DNA of 64,000 nt, from assembly GCF_035046505.1 (NCBI RefSeq), contig NC_089827.1, forward strand, positions 61,260,856 through 61,324,855. Reading direction: 5' to 3'. The number at the start of each line of letters is the position of its first letter. Positions within the stretch are counted from its first letter, which is position 1. The notes under the pieces are model-generated. The model did not search any database, was not told where the DNA came from, and saw only the letters and a list, made by a program, of their open reading frames with translations. Below are positions 23,699-35,266 of the stretch, one piece after another. This DNA comes from Tiliqua scincoides. Taxonomy: Eukaryota; Chordata; Lepidosauria; Squamata; Scincidae. The translations under genes and the position numbers were made by a program.

Positions 23699-24243
23699 TG
23701 GGTTAAACTCTCCAAAACTAGCCTTCAAAAAAAGATTGTATAAGACAGAAATGATCCATCATGGACCCCTACCTCAAAACACACACTGATTTTTTTTCCT
23801 TTCTGTACTGAAGTCCCACAATTTTCAGTCAATTGCCAATCATTCTCAGGACTGAATAAAAGCTGTCCAATCAATACTATCTGTCAGCTTTGTGAAAAGA
23901 AAATAACTCCATAATTTTACAGCATTTTGTCAATTTCCTGACACTGATTCACCATATAAATTGCAGAAATGTACCAACCAGCAGATGACTAAAGAGCCTG
24001 CAGCTGACGGATAAGAGCAGCAAAACCCATTACAGCCAGGATCAGATCTCTTACTTCCACTTAGCCCCTCTGGTGAAGGAAGAATTCAGATCACCATGGC
24101 CAGATTCCTCAGTGCCATCCTATTATTTTTAACGTGAACTGCGTGGCAAACAGCATTCTATTGACAAAGCATTAACAAAGGGAATGTTATTGGGCTTCAA
24201 CAGCAACAACCTGTTTCTAGTTGCAGTGATTCATATCCTAAAG

Positions 24244-24465
24244 CAGTGGTTCTCAAACTGTGGGTTCCGGACCCACCAGTGGATCATGACCCAATTTTGG
24301 GTGGTTTGCAAAACTGACAGAGCAGATTAGGCTATGTGCATCAAGGGTTAAATAAGCGGCTACTTGGGTGGGGGGGAGCACTGCTATCCAACCACTGTTA
24401 TGGCCCACGCCTTGGCATTTATAAATCAGGCAGCAGCCTCTACCGCCTAAATTTGAGAACCACTG
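24244..24465 (+). mobile_element. Non-autonomous hAT-type element, family 4
   Basis: A 222-bp element with termini CAGTGGTTCTCAAAC and, on the reverse strand, CAGTGGTTCTCAAAT. The flanks TCCTAAAG (24236-24243) and TCCTCAAG (24466-24473) are an 8-bp duplication with one mismatch. Confidence 0.88.
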
Positions 24466-24473
24466 TCCTCAAG

Positions 24474-25743
24474 GAAGGGGGGAACTGTGGCATCCTATTG
24501 GTTATTAGTGTGGAATGGGGTGGGTCCTAGTCATCTAGCAGCATGGCTCTCCCCCTGTGGCTCAGTGTGCTTGAATCCTTCTGACAACCCCTCATTCTCA
24601 TCACTGGGGTAGTCTGAGACTAGCTGGCTGCCATTTAGACCCAGGAAAAAACTTTTTGCCTCTCCCCTGATGGGTAAGGGGTATTTCCCCCCCATTTGCA
24701 ACAGATGTTGTAAGGGTGTGGTGTAATTAGCCACAAGGGGCAGATTAAAGTCACAAGGGGCAGATCTAGTATGGGATAGGGAATTTGGTGAGCATCCTGA
24801 GATAAGCAAGATCTGTGGGTAAACAAGAACCAATCGCAAGAGGCTGTCTAACTCTGACTTAGATTGCAAAGTTAACCTCAAAGGCTTTCTGACTTGGGGA
24901 AGGTAGCACAATTCAGCTCCTTGACCCCATTCAGGGGTTGGCATAAAGAAGCTGGGGGTCATCAGATGATCTGCAACTATGCATTGGGGTGGGAATGCCT
25001 GAAGGGTGATTAGACAATAGTGTGCTGCCTCATCCAGGGTAGGTATGCACACTAAAGGGTGGAAGAGCATATGAAGATACCATGATCTCTGCAGTGGATG
25101 CTATCTGGTTGACTGGCATTTATTTCAATAAACGTGGCCCAGTTTTAACCCAAGCCTTGCCTTGTGCATTTATTGCAGGGTGGGGTGGGAAAATTATATC
25201 TGCCGTGGCATTCATTTGTTCCCATAATTATTCCAGGAAGCTTATTTTGAATTTTATATTATTTGAGTCTGCAGTGGACTTACACTTCATCACTTTAGCT
25301 GAATAGCAGTAATGCTTGGAGTATTGCATCCTCAGTGTGCCTCTTAACCCTTGCCTTTTCCTTTCATCCCTCCCTCTCAAACCTTCAAGGGCTACAATCA
25401 AATTTTTAAGCTCCTTGGAGCAAGAAACTTTAGGATTATAGTTAAGAGTTAAGATTATAGTCACAAACAAGCCATGTGCCTAAATGCTTTTTCCTCCTCC
25501 ATCCAGCTGAATTCAAACCACAGCTCTCCGATATGCTAACTGGGAAGCCACGGTTTAAGTGATCACTACAACAATGGTTTGTAACCATGGAACATCCATA
25601 TTTCACCCAGCAAGCCCAGTTTTCTTTTTCCAAAAGAATAAGCTTCCAGTGACTTATACATGGAGAGACCCCTGAATACTTTGCCAAGAGACAAACAGGA
25701 AAGAACATCTACCTTGTTAAGATTAGATTATCCATAGGACTAT
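24474..25743. other. No gene assigned
   Basis: It holds a 179-codon open frame on the minus strand (24531-25070) with no family likeness or splice context, so I do not call it a gene. An AATAAA at 25129-25134 on the plus strand has no gene attached. Confidence 0.4.
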
Positions 25744-25749
25744 TTTATT
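25744..25749 (-). terminator. Candidate poly(A) signal of the pentraxin fusion gene
   Basis: AATAAA on the minus strand, about 165 bases after the stop codon at 25914. Confidence 0.6.
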
Positions 25750-25913
25750 TGAACATTTTTGAGTTGTTACTTTAAGGATTTTCACACTTAAAGACAACAA
25801 TTCTATAGGATGAATTATAGTACAAGATGTTTCAAAATCTTGAGTGACAGACCAATAGCTAACCATCTTGCTCTTTCTTTGCACACACAAGACAAAAATT
25901 GCTCTCAAATGTG

Positions 25914-26542
25914 TTAGTGCCCATATTCTCTATTGTCATTATCTTTAGGCAAGACCATCACATTCCCTGTAATCTTGTAAGATAAGATTTTCCAGTCGAA
26001 GATGTTTCCGCTGGGAAATTGATGGACCTGGAACACAGCCTCAATGTCACGAGTTTTCAGAACATAATCCCACATGTAGAGATCGGTTATTTCGCCCACA
26101 AACTGACACTTCTTCTGTTCAGACATACTTTCTGCCTCTTGATCCTGTCCAAGCATGGTAGTTCCTCCAGGCTGAAGAATGTGTCCCACATTATGTACCT
26201 TTCGGATGCTCCTTCTCCCATTCATCCAGAAGGCCGTGAGGCCAAATTCAGATTCCCAGGACACACATAGGTGGCTCCCCAAAGTGCTGAGATCAGGAAG
26301 GGCAAACATCACACTTTTTCCCCCCATATGCAAGCCAAACTGGCCCTTTGATTCACGCAATATCCTCAGCTCATCATTCTGCGAGTGGTAGGAGAAGAGA
26401 ATCATTTTGCCATCATCCAAATACTCTACAGTTACCCTCATGCAGAGTGTGAATTCTATCAGATTCAGTGGCTGCAATGGAGATATGACAACAAAACCAG
26501 CCTTTGGTTCCTTGGGAAAATTCAGTGTTCTGCCCTGCAGAC
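25914..26542 (-). CDS. Pentraxin fusion gene, exon 6 (pentraxin domain, stop)
   Basis: 629 bases, entered in phase 1 after TTCTCTTCTAG. It encodes the whole pentraxin domain: LNFPKEP near the start, FTLCMRV (first cysteine), SQNDELRIL, HLCVSWES (second cysteine), AFWMNGRRS, GQDQEAES, then EITDLYMWDYVL. C-reactive protein has D60/N61 and E138, Q139, D140, E147 and Q150 as calcium ligands; by alignment this protein has N/D and D, Q, E, Q and C. Confidence 0.9.
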
Positions 26543-29500
26543 CTAGAAGAGAATACAGACAAGAGGGATGGTCTACACAAGACAACTGAGTGGGAAGGTT
26601 CTGACCCTGCCCCTTTAGGCAGGGACTATTCCCCTTCTGGAGGAAATGGCAAGTGACACTTCGCTGGCCAAGGCATTAGAAGTTGCTCTAGACAGTCACA
26701 GATCCCACTGCTGTGACTGCACAAAGAAAGAACACCTAAAATATTCAAGCCCATTACACCCAACAGCAGCCAACAAAACAAAACCATTGAAGCAACAGTA
26801 GTGCTCAAGGTATCAGGCACAACTAAGCACTTACCTAAATCAGTTCCACTATCTCGGACAGGACTCCGCCCTCCGTCGTGAACTATAAGAAATCAATGTC
26901 ATGAGTTTTTCATAGCAATGGATGAAAGTCAAAACATTACCCTTAATCATTACATAACCAAACTTCAGGAGAGGTACACCTGGAAGCAGGAGAGTGAAGT
27001 TGCTGGAAAGGAATGACTGCAAAGCAGAGAGAGCCCTGCTTCCCCACAACCTAGCAGCAGACAAAATGAGGCCAGGTTCAGGTATGTGATTAGCTACTTG
27101 AAATTCATTCTTGGATCTCGCAGCAGCGTAAGCCTGCACCTCTTTTCTATTCTTTCAAGCAAATTCACTGTCTCACACCACCATTGATGTCGCTGCTCTG
27201 ATGCTACAGCTTTGAACAACACAGCTGGCTGCTTTAAGGCAACAGGGAAAAGTTTGATCTCTCCACCCACCCCAGGTCCATGGGTAACGTTTGTCAAAGC
27301 CAAATGGTATATATTTAGTTCAAAACCCTTTCAACATGGATGCTCAAGCATCAGGGATTCCAACTGCATCACGACTGCAACATCATCGGTGATGAGTTAA
27401 CATTACTTTCCCTTCCTTTTGTCAATGCCTGTACCTTTCTGAAATCTTTTAACACTTTTTAAAAAATCAATTTTTTTTAATGTATCACTTGGGGTGCTGA
27501 ACATTCCCCCCTCCCCCATTGTGTAAAGGATCCTTTACAAAAAGCAGTAAGCATGCGTAGATCCTCACTCCACATTAATGCTGATGATCAGTTTTAAATG
27601 CACAGCAAATGGGTATTTGTATTTTATGTGAAAAGATTTTAGTTTTTCTGAAAGGGCAGGGAACACATGGGAACTGAGGCTTTTGGAGGCTGGTGGAATT
27701 CTTTTGCCCAAAGGTCACATCTAGTCAAGGAGGCGGCTTCTTAGTGCTGAAGGATTTAAAACATTTCCAAGGCTACATAAAAAGGAACAGCCACAAGAGG
27801 GCAGCAAATGAAATGTGAGAAGGACATGCATAACTAGCGCTATGAAAAGTCAGTTATTATCTTTATTAAGAACAATTAAAGTGTCAAAGTAATAAACGAT
27901 GATCAGGAGGAAACAAAGTTAAGCGTGATGGAAAAGCCTAAAGTCTGTAGTTGGTATAAGAGTTTGAAGATGGGAGTGCAAGAGGTTTTATGGACGTTTC
28001 GTTTGACTAACGTCTCTTCAGTGCCTCTGAGTTTGCCCTGAGGACTACAGGAACAAAACACACAGGGCTTTACAAACTCTGAGGTGTATTTTATGAGCTT
28101 GAGCATGTTTGTGGGCAGATCATTTTACATCAGAAAACATTTTAGTGACATCAAAAAAAAAGAAATTCTGCCTGGACTACTGTGACTGAGCGATCTCGAT
28201 TCTGTCACGCTGCTCTCCTTCTGTGAGTACACACCTCCTAGTACTAGCAGCGTGATCCCAAATTGGCCTTCAAGGAAGAAAAAGCAACAGAAGGAAGAAT
28301 TATGACAAATATCCGATCTTGTGGCAAAGAGTCCCCAAGAGCGAGGCATTCAACCTTTATGATTTACATCATGGGGACTGACAGGGCACCTGTCTGTGGG
28401 TATTGCAGAGAAGCCTGATTGTGGCCACTTCACTAGCTCCCACGCCAACCTACCTCAGGTGAAACTGACTAGATTGGGTGGCAAGTAACTTTGTGCTAGT
28501 AAGTTGCACTGCTGGATTGAAAGAGGACACTTGGTTCAAAGAAATGTTAAGTGTTCTTGAAATAGCAGTGGATTGCTATGACTAACCTCAAGCTCTTTCC
28601 CCCTCTTTCAAAGGACAATGTGAATGCTCATGCGAACTTTTAGTTGCGTACTCATCTTCTACCACATACACACTCCCGATTGGGAAAGTTTGAAAAATCG
28701 CAGCAGCACAGAGAATGTAAGGGAGGGGAGAACAGAGTATGCCATACACAATCACTTATGTGGTGGTCATGGGCACTGCTCTGAGAAAGGTAGCATAGCC
28801 CTCGAGCAGTTTCCTTGTCAAACCATACACTACTTTCAGGACCAGACAGGAGCACCAGACATGAGCTTGTTTTTTATACCGTAAATAGTAGCTGAATCAA
28901 ACTCCTGCAGATCAGGATAACAGTATGGGAGGGTCTAACCTCCCCCCCCCCCCATCATACTGGTCAAGATTGGGCCTCACGGTGAGTGCTACTTGCGTGC
29001 AAAATGGCACCAATGGGAGCATTTTTTCCTGGGCAAATAGTTGTGAGACAAGGAAAGATCACACAAGGCCAAAGGACCCTCTCCTAAACCAGCGATTTTA
29101 AATGTTTCTCTACTCACTGCAAACTGACCTTCTATGGTCTTCACTCCTTGAGATATTACTTCCCACTTCTGGGAGACTCCTCTGGGTTCTGCAGCTGTTT
29201 CTAGGGCAACTATCTGTAGTAATGAACTGTCCCTCTTCCTCTACTGACAAACGATAGGACAGGCAATTCATTACTATAGAGACAATTGCCTTAGAAACAG
29301 AGCTGCAGAACCTGGAAGAGTTCTTCAGCTATTTTCAACCACTATGCTCCAGCACCTGTGGCACACCTACAGACCTGTCACAGCAAATCAATGTGCTGCA
29401 GCACACTGGCTGAAAATCACTGCCCTAAACCATGGTCCCAATCCACCAGAAACCCTTTTCAGTTGAATCACACACAAGAACATGAGCCCTTCTCATGAGC

Positions 29501-32500
29501 TGAAAGCAGCATCTGTGCTTTGGTTCATTCAAACAACGTCCTCTTGTTGCACACAATCTCGAATGTGGATCATCGATGCACTCACCGACATGAAGCCACG
29601 GGCGCGCAAGCACTTGCACTTCACAGAGCGACAGGAACTCCCTTCTTCCTGGGATTGTAATGGTCACATACTGCCCTTGCATCCCTGCACAGCTGAAGGA
29701 GATGGTTTCCCCAAGCCCCATGCTATTGATTGTAGCACACCTGCCAAGGAACTCAATCGTTACTCATTTGCCTAACAGGGAAACAGTTTTGGGAGATTTT
29801 GTAAACCCCACAGAAGCACCAAGATTGTCAAAACAAACGGTTCTCAAAATGTTCTACATCTGGGGAGCAATTTCCCAGAATGCCTGGTCTGTGAGAAGCA
29901 CCTACACAGGAGCAACCATTGATTGAGACATACAAAATTATGCAGGGGATGGACAGAGTGGATAGGGAGATGCTCTTTACACTCTCACATAACACCAGAA
30001 CCAGGGGACATCCACTAAAATTGAGTGTTGGGAGAGTTAGAACAGACAAAAGAAAATATTTCTTTACTCAGCGTGTGGTTGGTCTGTGGAACTCCTTGCC
30101 ACAGGATGTGGTGATGGCGACTGGCCTGGACGCCTTCAAAAGGCGATTGGACAAGTTTCTGGAGGAAAAATCCATTACGGGATACAAGCCATGATGTGTG
30201 TGCGCAACCTCCTGATTTTAGAAATGGGCTATGTCAGAATGCCAGATGCAAGGGAGGGTACCAGGATGCAGGTCTCTTGTTATCTGGTGTGCTCCTTGGG
30301 GCATTTGGTGGGCCGCTGTGAGATACAGGAAGCTGGACTAGATGGGCCTATGGCCTGATCCAGTGGGGCTGTTCTTATGCTCTACAGCAGGGGTATCCAA
30401 ACCCCAGCCCAGGGCCAGATTTGACCTGTGGTGAGCCTCTATCCGGCCCATGGCCAGTCTCTTGTCCCCTGAAAGCCTCTGGCCCACTTGGCCAAACATG
30501 ACTGGAACTGTGCTTCGGTTGCATCTAGAGGGTGTTCGAAGGACCAGAGAGGTTGAATGAATGAGCCCAATCATTCATTTATTCACTCATCTAAGTTCCA
30601 TCTCTAATTTATTTATATAAATTTTATTTTTAAATTTTTTTTCCAGCCCTCAACACCATGCCAGATATTTTATGTGGCCCTCTAGCCAAAATGTTTGGAG
30701 ATCCCTGCTCTACAGAATGCAGTCTGTTCGTGCAGGTCACTGGCTTGGGCTGTTGGCCTTCATTGTTGCCCACTTTTACTCAATTTGCAGCCTGGACAAC
30801 ATCAACACTCCCCTGCACCTGCACTCTGCCGATGTAAAATTGGTAGTGATGCACAAACAGACTTTGCAGGAAGGTTGTCTCTTCTCCCCGATGTCACATT
30901 TGGGGAAGCCTGAGAAGCTTCCTAGGGAGCCCCAGGTTCACCAAGCAGTCTGGCAGCACAATCCTCTGCACGTTTACTCAAATAAACAAAGGCTAGCAAA
31001 GAAGTTAGCCTAGGCTTACAATGTTAAAAGGCGCAGGTTAGATGCTAATAGTACATAACAGTTGCCATTCAGGAATAAACCTACCCTGAAGGTCAAGTTG
31101 CACATTATTGCAGATGATCTGTGATCAGCTACCCCAGTGTTCTTTTCTAAACTTAAAAGCAGATGTGGGGCAGAGATTGGATTGGGACCGTGGGTGTGTA
31201 ACCTTTTCCTCAGTGCTATTTTCCCCAATTGAAATCCCACACATGGACACCTGCAGCTGGAAGCCCCACTGGAAGAAAGACAGGTGCATATACTGTGCTT
31301 ATCTTTACCTCCCCCATAAGTCTAGTTGGCCTTTCAGAAGGGGCCACAATTCATGCTTTGCATGCAGGAAGTCCCAGGTTTGATTTCCAACATCCTCAGG
31401 TGAAAGATGTGGCTAGAGGGACCTGATGGTCCAATTCAGGATACGATAGCTTCAAAAGTTCCTGTTAATGACTGCAAATAAAATAATTTTCATATGAAAA
31501 TCAGTAATAAATTTAATATTCCAGAAGTACAGGAAGGGGGGAAGGCCAAATAAAGACCAAATAAAGTACAAAAGGAAGCAGTCTTGTGAAACTGTGAGTG
31601 TTATATACTTTTGGTTATGTCCGTTAACTAACCTGGTACCTAAAAGGTTCAGTAGCCCCATAGCACTTTGTGAAAATACTAAAACTTTGCTTCACACAGT
31701 TTCACTAAACAGTGGTTCAGCATATCAGTACTTGAAAACAAACTCATAGGCCAGGTTTCTATGAAAAACCTTGACATTTTAAGTGTCCCCCAGCAAATTC
31801 TGCAGAATTAATATGCAAAATTGACTGCCCATTCTGAAGAAATAGGGAAGTTCTAGGGCAGTCGATTTTATGGAATGGTCATGGGCTGAGGGTCTTAAAC
31901 ACATCTATCTGGAAGGATAGATGGATCTATGGAATTTGCTTACAAGTAATTTTATTTTAAGATTGGACCCAAGGCTTCAGTCCTACCACAATGATTTTTG
32001 GTATAGATCCCATTGACCTCAGCACTACTTATTCCCAATGCAACATACATAAGATCAGGCTAGCCCTGTTTGCATATGTTAAAATTAGCCAGCATCAAGC
32101 AAATACCTAGGATTCATTGTGCCTCCTTTGGTTGGCAAATCACCAATCAGAATCTCCGCGCCTTTTATTCTCGACTCACAACAGTCTCCTCTGTTGGTGA
32201 TGAGCACTGCAGATATCTGAAATGCTGAAATCAAATCTACCATCCACCAAGGTTCAAAATCCTGCTTAGTCAGAGTGCAGTCTCCATTGTCATAACTACT
32301 TGCAAAAGACCCATCTATGGCCTTGCTGGACTCCCCTTTTACTTCGTAAGTGCTGGACTGGGACGATATTTTCCCCACTGCTATATTAGGATCTAGCAAG
32401 GAGAAAAAAGAACACACACATTTGTTTAGTGCATAAGCAAAAGAGAGAAAACATACAGTATGGCTAAGCAAGATCAGGCAACAGATCAAGATCAGGATTC

Positions 32501-34922
32501 AGCCTCCAACAGTGGCTGAAGATCACAAAACAGAACAAGATAGCTGAATACATGTCCTTTTGTTTCTTCTCCCCAGTACTCATTTACATTTTTACATGCC
32601 CTCTTATTTCTTCTCCCCAGTAGTCATTTACATATATTGCATTTACTATGCAATATGGAAACTGCATCAGTACCAATAGCCATCCTCTATAAAAACATCC
32701 TATTCTTATCCCCAGCCCTTGTCGTAAGAGGTGACTAAACAGCCACCATGTAGATGGGACTCGTCAGCCTGGGAAGGCAGCTCATCTGAGAGAAGGAAAA
32801 CTCTGATCCCAAACCTCCACTGCCTTGTGGCTACATCCAGTTATGGAAAAGGCTTCAGGAGTCAACCTCGAGGCAAAATCTGGAGACGGAGTCCCTGAGG
32901 CAGTTCATGGCTGAACACAGTCACGTTTTGGCAACTCCTGCGACACCGCTGGAACCAACCGTATTGGCTTCTGCCTTTCCATTGGACCATTTCAGTGACG
33001 TGGAGAGGGGGGATTTGCTGCATGGGTAACAGCCTATCCTCCATACCTACTTTACCCAGGCTTCGCGCACTGGAGAGGACACTCTCTTCCAGAGCCACCA
33101 TTCAGAGCGCAATACCATAGTCTTCCAAGACTGAAGGATGCCAACACACACATAAAAACAATCTAATCCTAATCTAGGCAAGCTTCTTGTGTATGCCACC
33201 ATGTACAGAACCGGGCTTTCAGCTGGCATTGAGAAGCACAATTTTTCCAAAATCTCCCCACACACACCATGCAAGAAAGATCGAACATGTGGCAGCAAGT
33301 TCACACATTTCTGCAGCCACCATACATCCAGTAGCCATGGAAGTGACCTGAAATACTTTCAAAAGTTAATCTTTTATCCCCTATTTATTTTATTTCATTG
33401 TTGTTATGGAAGAAATGTAATGAAAAAGAAATAGTTCTCGTCTCCCCTTGAAAGAACTAAATGAGATTCATCCTGAAAAAACAATGCTAGAAACATTTGA
33501 GTAACAAATGTTTACTGAAAGCTAGCAGGATGGGTTTTGGGGATGGGAGACCAAGAGGCTGCTGGCATGTCTGTGTGGTCAGCTGGGGAAAAAATTGATA
33601 GCATCCTTGAAAAGTCGGTTGCAGCTGCCTGAGTCAGCTTGGAAAGCACAAGAGCCAGCAGCCAAGGTAACAACTGCACTATGAAGGAAAACATCTGGAA
33701 AAGCAGAGGTTCTATGAGATTTCCTATTGAATAAGACTTGTAAAAACCTCCTTCAAAAATTGATTTAGGAACAATGGATCAGCAAATTAAGTACATAAAA
33801 TGTTCAGCCTGTCTGTGTCAACTGCCTTGAGTCTATTCAGAAAATATCAAAATTAATCAACTCTGCATCTAGGGGTTTCCACCCCTTCTGTTCCATGCTG
33901 GAATATACAAACCATGCAAGAAGTTCATGTTGGGAGATGAGGAACCATGGTTTGAATGAAAGCATGAAACAGGAATAAGCACGGGGCAATGAGCTTCTTC
34001 ATGGACATTATAGAAGGGTCAGGCCTAGGAAACAACGGGATAGGGGACAGGCTAGGAGGGACCCCTCAGTATGGGGTGGTCACAGCCCGGGGGAAGGTTA
34101 AGTAAGGCTGAAGACAGGGTGAGAAGTAATTGTGAAAAATACATATGAGCATTTAGTCAATTTTAGTGATATAAGGTACCTCAGACCAATGGAATAAGAA
34201 GGAATTAAATCACACCCTCCCACCTTCCAAGATGCAACATTTACCTCCAATTGGGACTATTGAAGCATCTACAATGGCAATGCGGACACCATTTTCTGCA
34301 AAGGAAAACCATAATTTACTACAACATCCAGCATGTTAAGTTATAGTTAAAAAAAATATACATGGTAGAAAACTCACAATATTCACAGGCAGCTTTAGCA
34401 CCACAGAGCTCAATGTGCTCCATTTAAGTGTATTTACCAAGAAAGGTTTATGAATAAAAATCCTTCTTGTAAGAAATGTTATCTTAAAGATCCACACTTC
34501 AGCCCTCCCAGAGTTCTACTGCAGTAGAAAGAAATCAGTTTCACTCCTGAATAAACATTCAAAACTTTGTTGGTTTCTGGCTTGGCCTGTAAATCTGTTT
34601 ATATCCCAGTCCAATCACTTACCCCAGGCTGGGAGGCAGAGGGCACACTAGGCTGAAAGAGTCCACTTTGAACCCAATTGTATGAAGAAATAATAGTCCT
34701 AGTGATTTCAGTGGGACTAAAACCCAGGTAAATGCATCTAAAGATGGAAACACTAAACACACCCATTTCCTGCAAGAGTCCACAGAATCTGGAATCTACT
34801 AAAGAGATTAAGATCATGGCCTAATTTATCTAGAGAAGTAAATTATTCTGTCGGTACTCACTACGGCATGGGATAAGCCAGTGCAGAGTGATGACAACTA
34901 GAACTGCAAAGTTGCGTAGCAT
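25914..34922 (-). CDS. Secreted FTP-pentraxin fusion protein (six coding exons, complete)
   Basis: Joining 34862-34922, 34245-34295, 32107-32392, 29586-29740, 26835-26882 and 25914-26542 gives 1230 bases, i.e. 409 residues plus a stop. All junctions are GT-AG and in phase. Residues 1-20 form a signal peptide with a hydrophobic core, so the protein is secreted. Residues 38-180 are a fucolectin-type (FTP) domain and 201-409 a pentraxin domain with the family signature HLCVSWES and the two conserved cysteines. This architecture is that of amphibian pentraxin fusion proteins, which are acute-phase-like pattern-recognition proteins. Human pentraxins lack the FTP part. Oddities: the fucose-binding histidine of the FTP domain is leucine, and several calcium ligands of the pentraxin are changed. 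All internal modules are phase 1-1. A TATA-like box lies upstream near 35101. A decayed FTP exon at 1192-1477 suggests a former tandem paralogue. Binding specificity is unknown. Confidence 0.88.
26835..26882 (-). CDS. Pentraxin fusion gene, exon 5 (linker)
   Basis: 48 bases, phase 1 at both ends, between TTCTTATAG and GTAAGT. It encodes a charged 16-residue linker (HDGGRSPVRDSGTDL) between the FTP and pentraxin domains. Confidence 0.82.
   Translation of the reverse strand, partial: FTTEGGVLSEIVELI
26883..29089 (-). other. Intron 4 of the pentraxin fusion gene, distal part
   Basis: No additional exon or recognisable repeat is supported. A C-rich run of 11 lies near 28941-28953. Confidence 0.5.
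29090..29422 (+). mobile_element. hAT-type element in intron 4
   Basis: A 333-bp element with termini CAGCGATTTT and, on the reverse strand, CAGTGATTTT. The flanks TCCTAAAC (29082-29089) and CCCTAAAC (29423-29430) form an 8-bp duplication with one mismatch. Its interior resembles the relic at 16820-17017. Confidence 0.75.
29586..29740 (-). CDS. Pentraxin fusion gene, exon 4 (FTP domain, second half)
   Basis: 155 bases, entered in phase 2 after CCTTGGCAG and left in phase 1 at GTGAGT. It encodes RCATINSMGLGETISFSC, then GMQGQYVTITIPGR and EFLSLCEVQV, the well-conserved C-terminal strands and cysteines of fucolectin domains. The join with exon 3 restores the family motif NPRC. Confidence 0.9.
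29922..30382 (+). mobile_element. CR1-type LINE 3' end
   Basis: The first 270 bases encode the end of a CR1-type polymerase protein (ETYKIMQGMDRVD, RTRGHPLKL, FFTQRVVGLWNSLPQDVV, LDKFLEE, then a stop). An untranslated tail follows, ending GGCCTGATCCAGTGGGGC, TTCTTATG. It lies in intron 3 of the pentraxin fusion gene and is 5'-truncated. Confidence 0.85.
30388..30707 (+). mobile_element. Non-autonomous hAT-type element, family 2
   Basis: A 320-bp element with termini CAGGGGTATCCAAAC and, on the reverse strand, CAGGGATCTCCAAAC. A perfect 8-bp duplication CTCTACAG flanks it (30380-30387 and 30708-30715). It sits right at the end of the CR1 tail. Confidence 0.92.
31345..31445 (+). repeat. tRNA-derived SINE-like fragment
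   Basis: GCATGCAGGAAGTCCCAGG and GGTTTGATTTCC resemble a tRNA anticodon arm and box B. It is short and diverged. Confidence 0.4.
32107..32392 (-). CDS. Pentraxin fusion gene, exon 3 (FTP domain, first half)
   Basis: 286 bases, phase 1 in and phase 2 out, after CCTTGCTAG and before GTATTT. It encodes ISSQSSTYEVKGESSKAIDG, CTLT, EPWWMVDL and ITNRGDCCESRIKGAEI. Against the eel agglutinin pattern His, 26 residues, Arg-x-Asp, 4 residues, Arg, both arginines and the aspartate are present, but the histidine position is leucine (CTLT where the paralogue at 1192-1477 has CTHT). Confidence 0.92.
32698..33151 (+). mobile_element. Non-autonomous element sharing the LINE tail
   Basis: A 454-bp unit flanked by the 9-bp duplication ATAAAAACA (32689-32697 and 33152-33160). 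Its last 60 bases (CAGAGCGCAATACCATAG, then the hairpin 33119-33132 and GGATGCCAAC) match the 3' end of the LINE at 1-1018. The first 390 bases match neither the LINE part seen here nor 5S rRNA. It may be an internally deleted LINE or a SINE with a head I do not recognise. It lies in intron 2 of the pentraxin fusion gene. Confidence 0.75.
34245..34295 (-). CDS. Pentraxin fusion gene, exon 2
   Basis: 51 bases, phase 1 at both ends, between TTTGCAG and GTAAAT. It encodes NGVRIAIVDASIVPIG, a short segment between the signal peptide and the FTP domain. Confidence 0.82.
34862..34922 (-). CDS. Pentraxin fusion gene, exon 1 (start codon, signal peptide)
   Basis: 61 coding bases from ATG (34922) to a GTGAGT donor, phase 1. 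The peptide MLRNFAVLVVITLHWLIPC is a typical secretion signal: a basic start, a hydrophobic core and a small polar end. This start is chosen because it is the first ATG that joins in frame to exon 2. Confidence 0.85.
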
Positions 34923-35100
34923 GTTTGTTGTTTGTGCCCTGCCTGCCAAGATGGGTCTACAGACTTTTCAGCATCTTTACTATGAAATGGTTTCTCTCTC
35001 TCTCTGATGCATCCGCCTCAGAGAAACTCCTTGCTGGTCCTTCTGCCCAGACAGTTTCCTAAGATTTCGAAAGCCAACCCACCTACACAAGCCCTGCTGG

Positions 35101-35110
35101 TCTTATAGTC
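35101..35110 (-). promoter_or_regulatory. TATA-like box of the pentraxin fusion gene
   Basis: GACTATAAGA on the minus strand, about 180 bases upstream of the start codon. It is plausible by position only. Confidence 0.35.
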
Positions 35111-35266
35111 GGATAAGCTTTGAACAGAGGGGCGGTTCTTAAAGCTGGACTGCATGTTATCCAGCAAGATAAGGACAGAATGGGTCTGCAATGTAACTGA
35201 TTTAATAGGATCAGCCAGAACATGTTAATCACAATAAAATTCCAGAAGAGCAGCTATTAACTAGAC

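Noticed and set aside
24531-25070. 179-codon open frame on the minus strand
   Set aside because: It has no recognisable domain or splice context and an atypical composition. It may be part of a repeat.
29425-29585. Extension of the FTP exon as a longer lectin C-terminus
   Set aside because: The frame past 29586 runs through a good GTGAGT donor into intron. The splice to 26882 restores a full pentraxin fusion.
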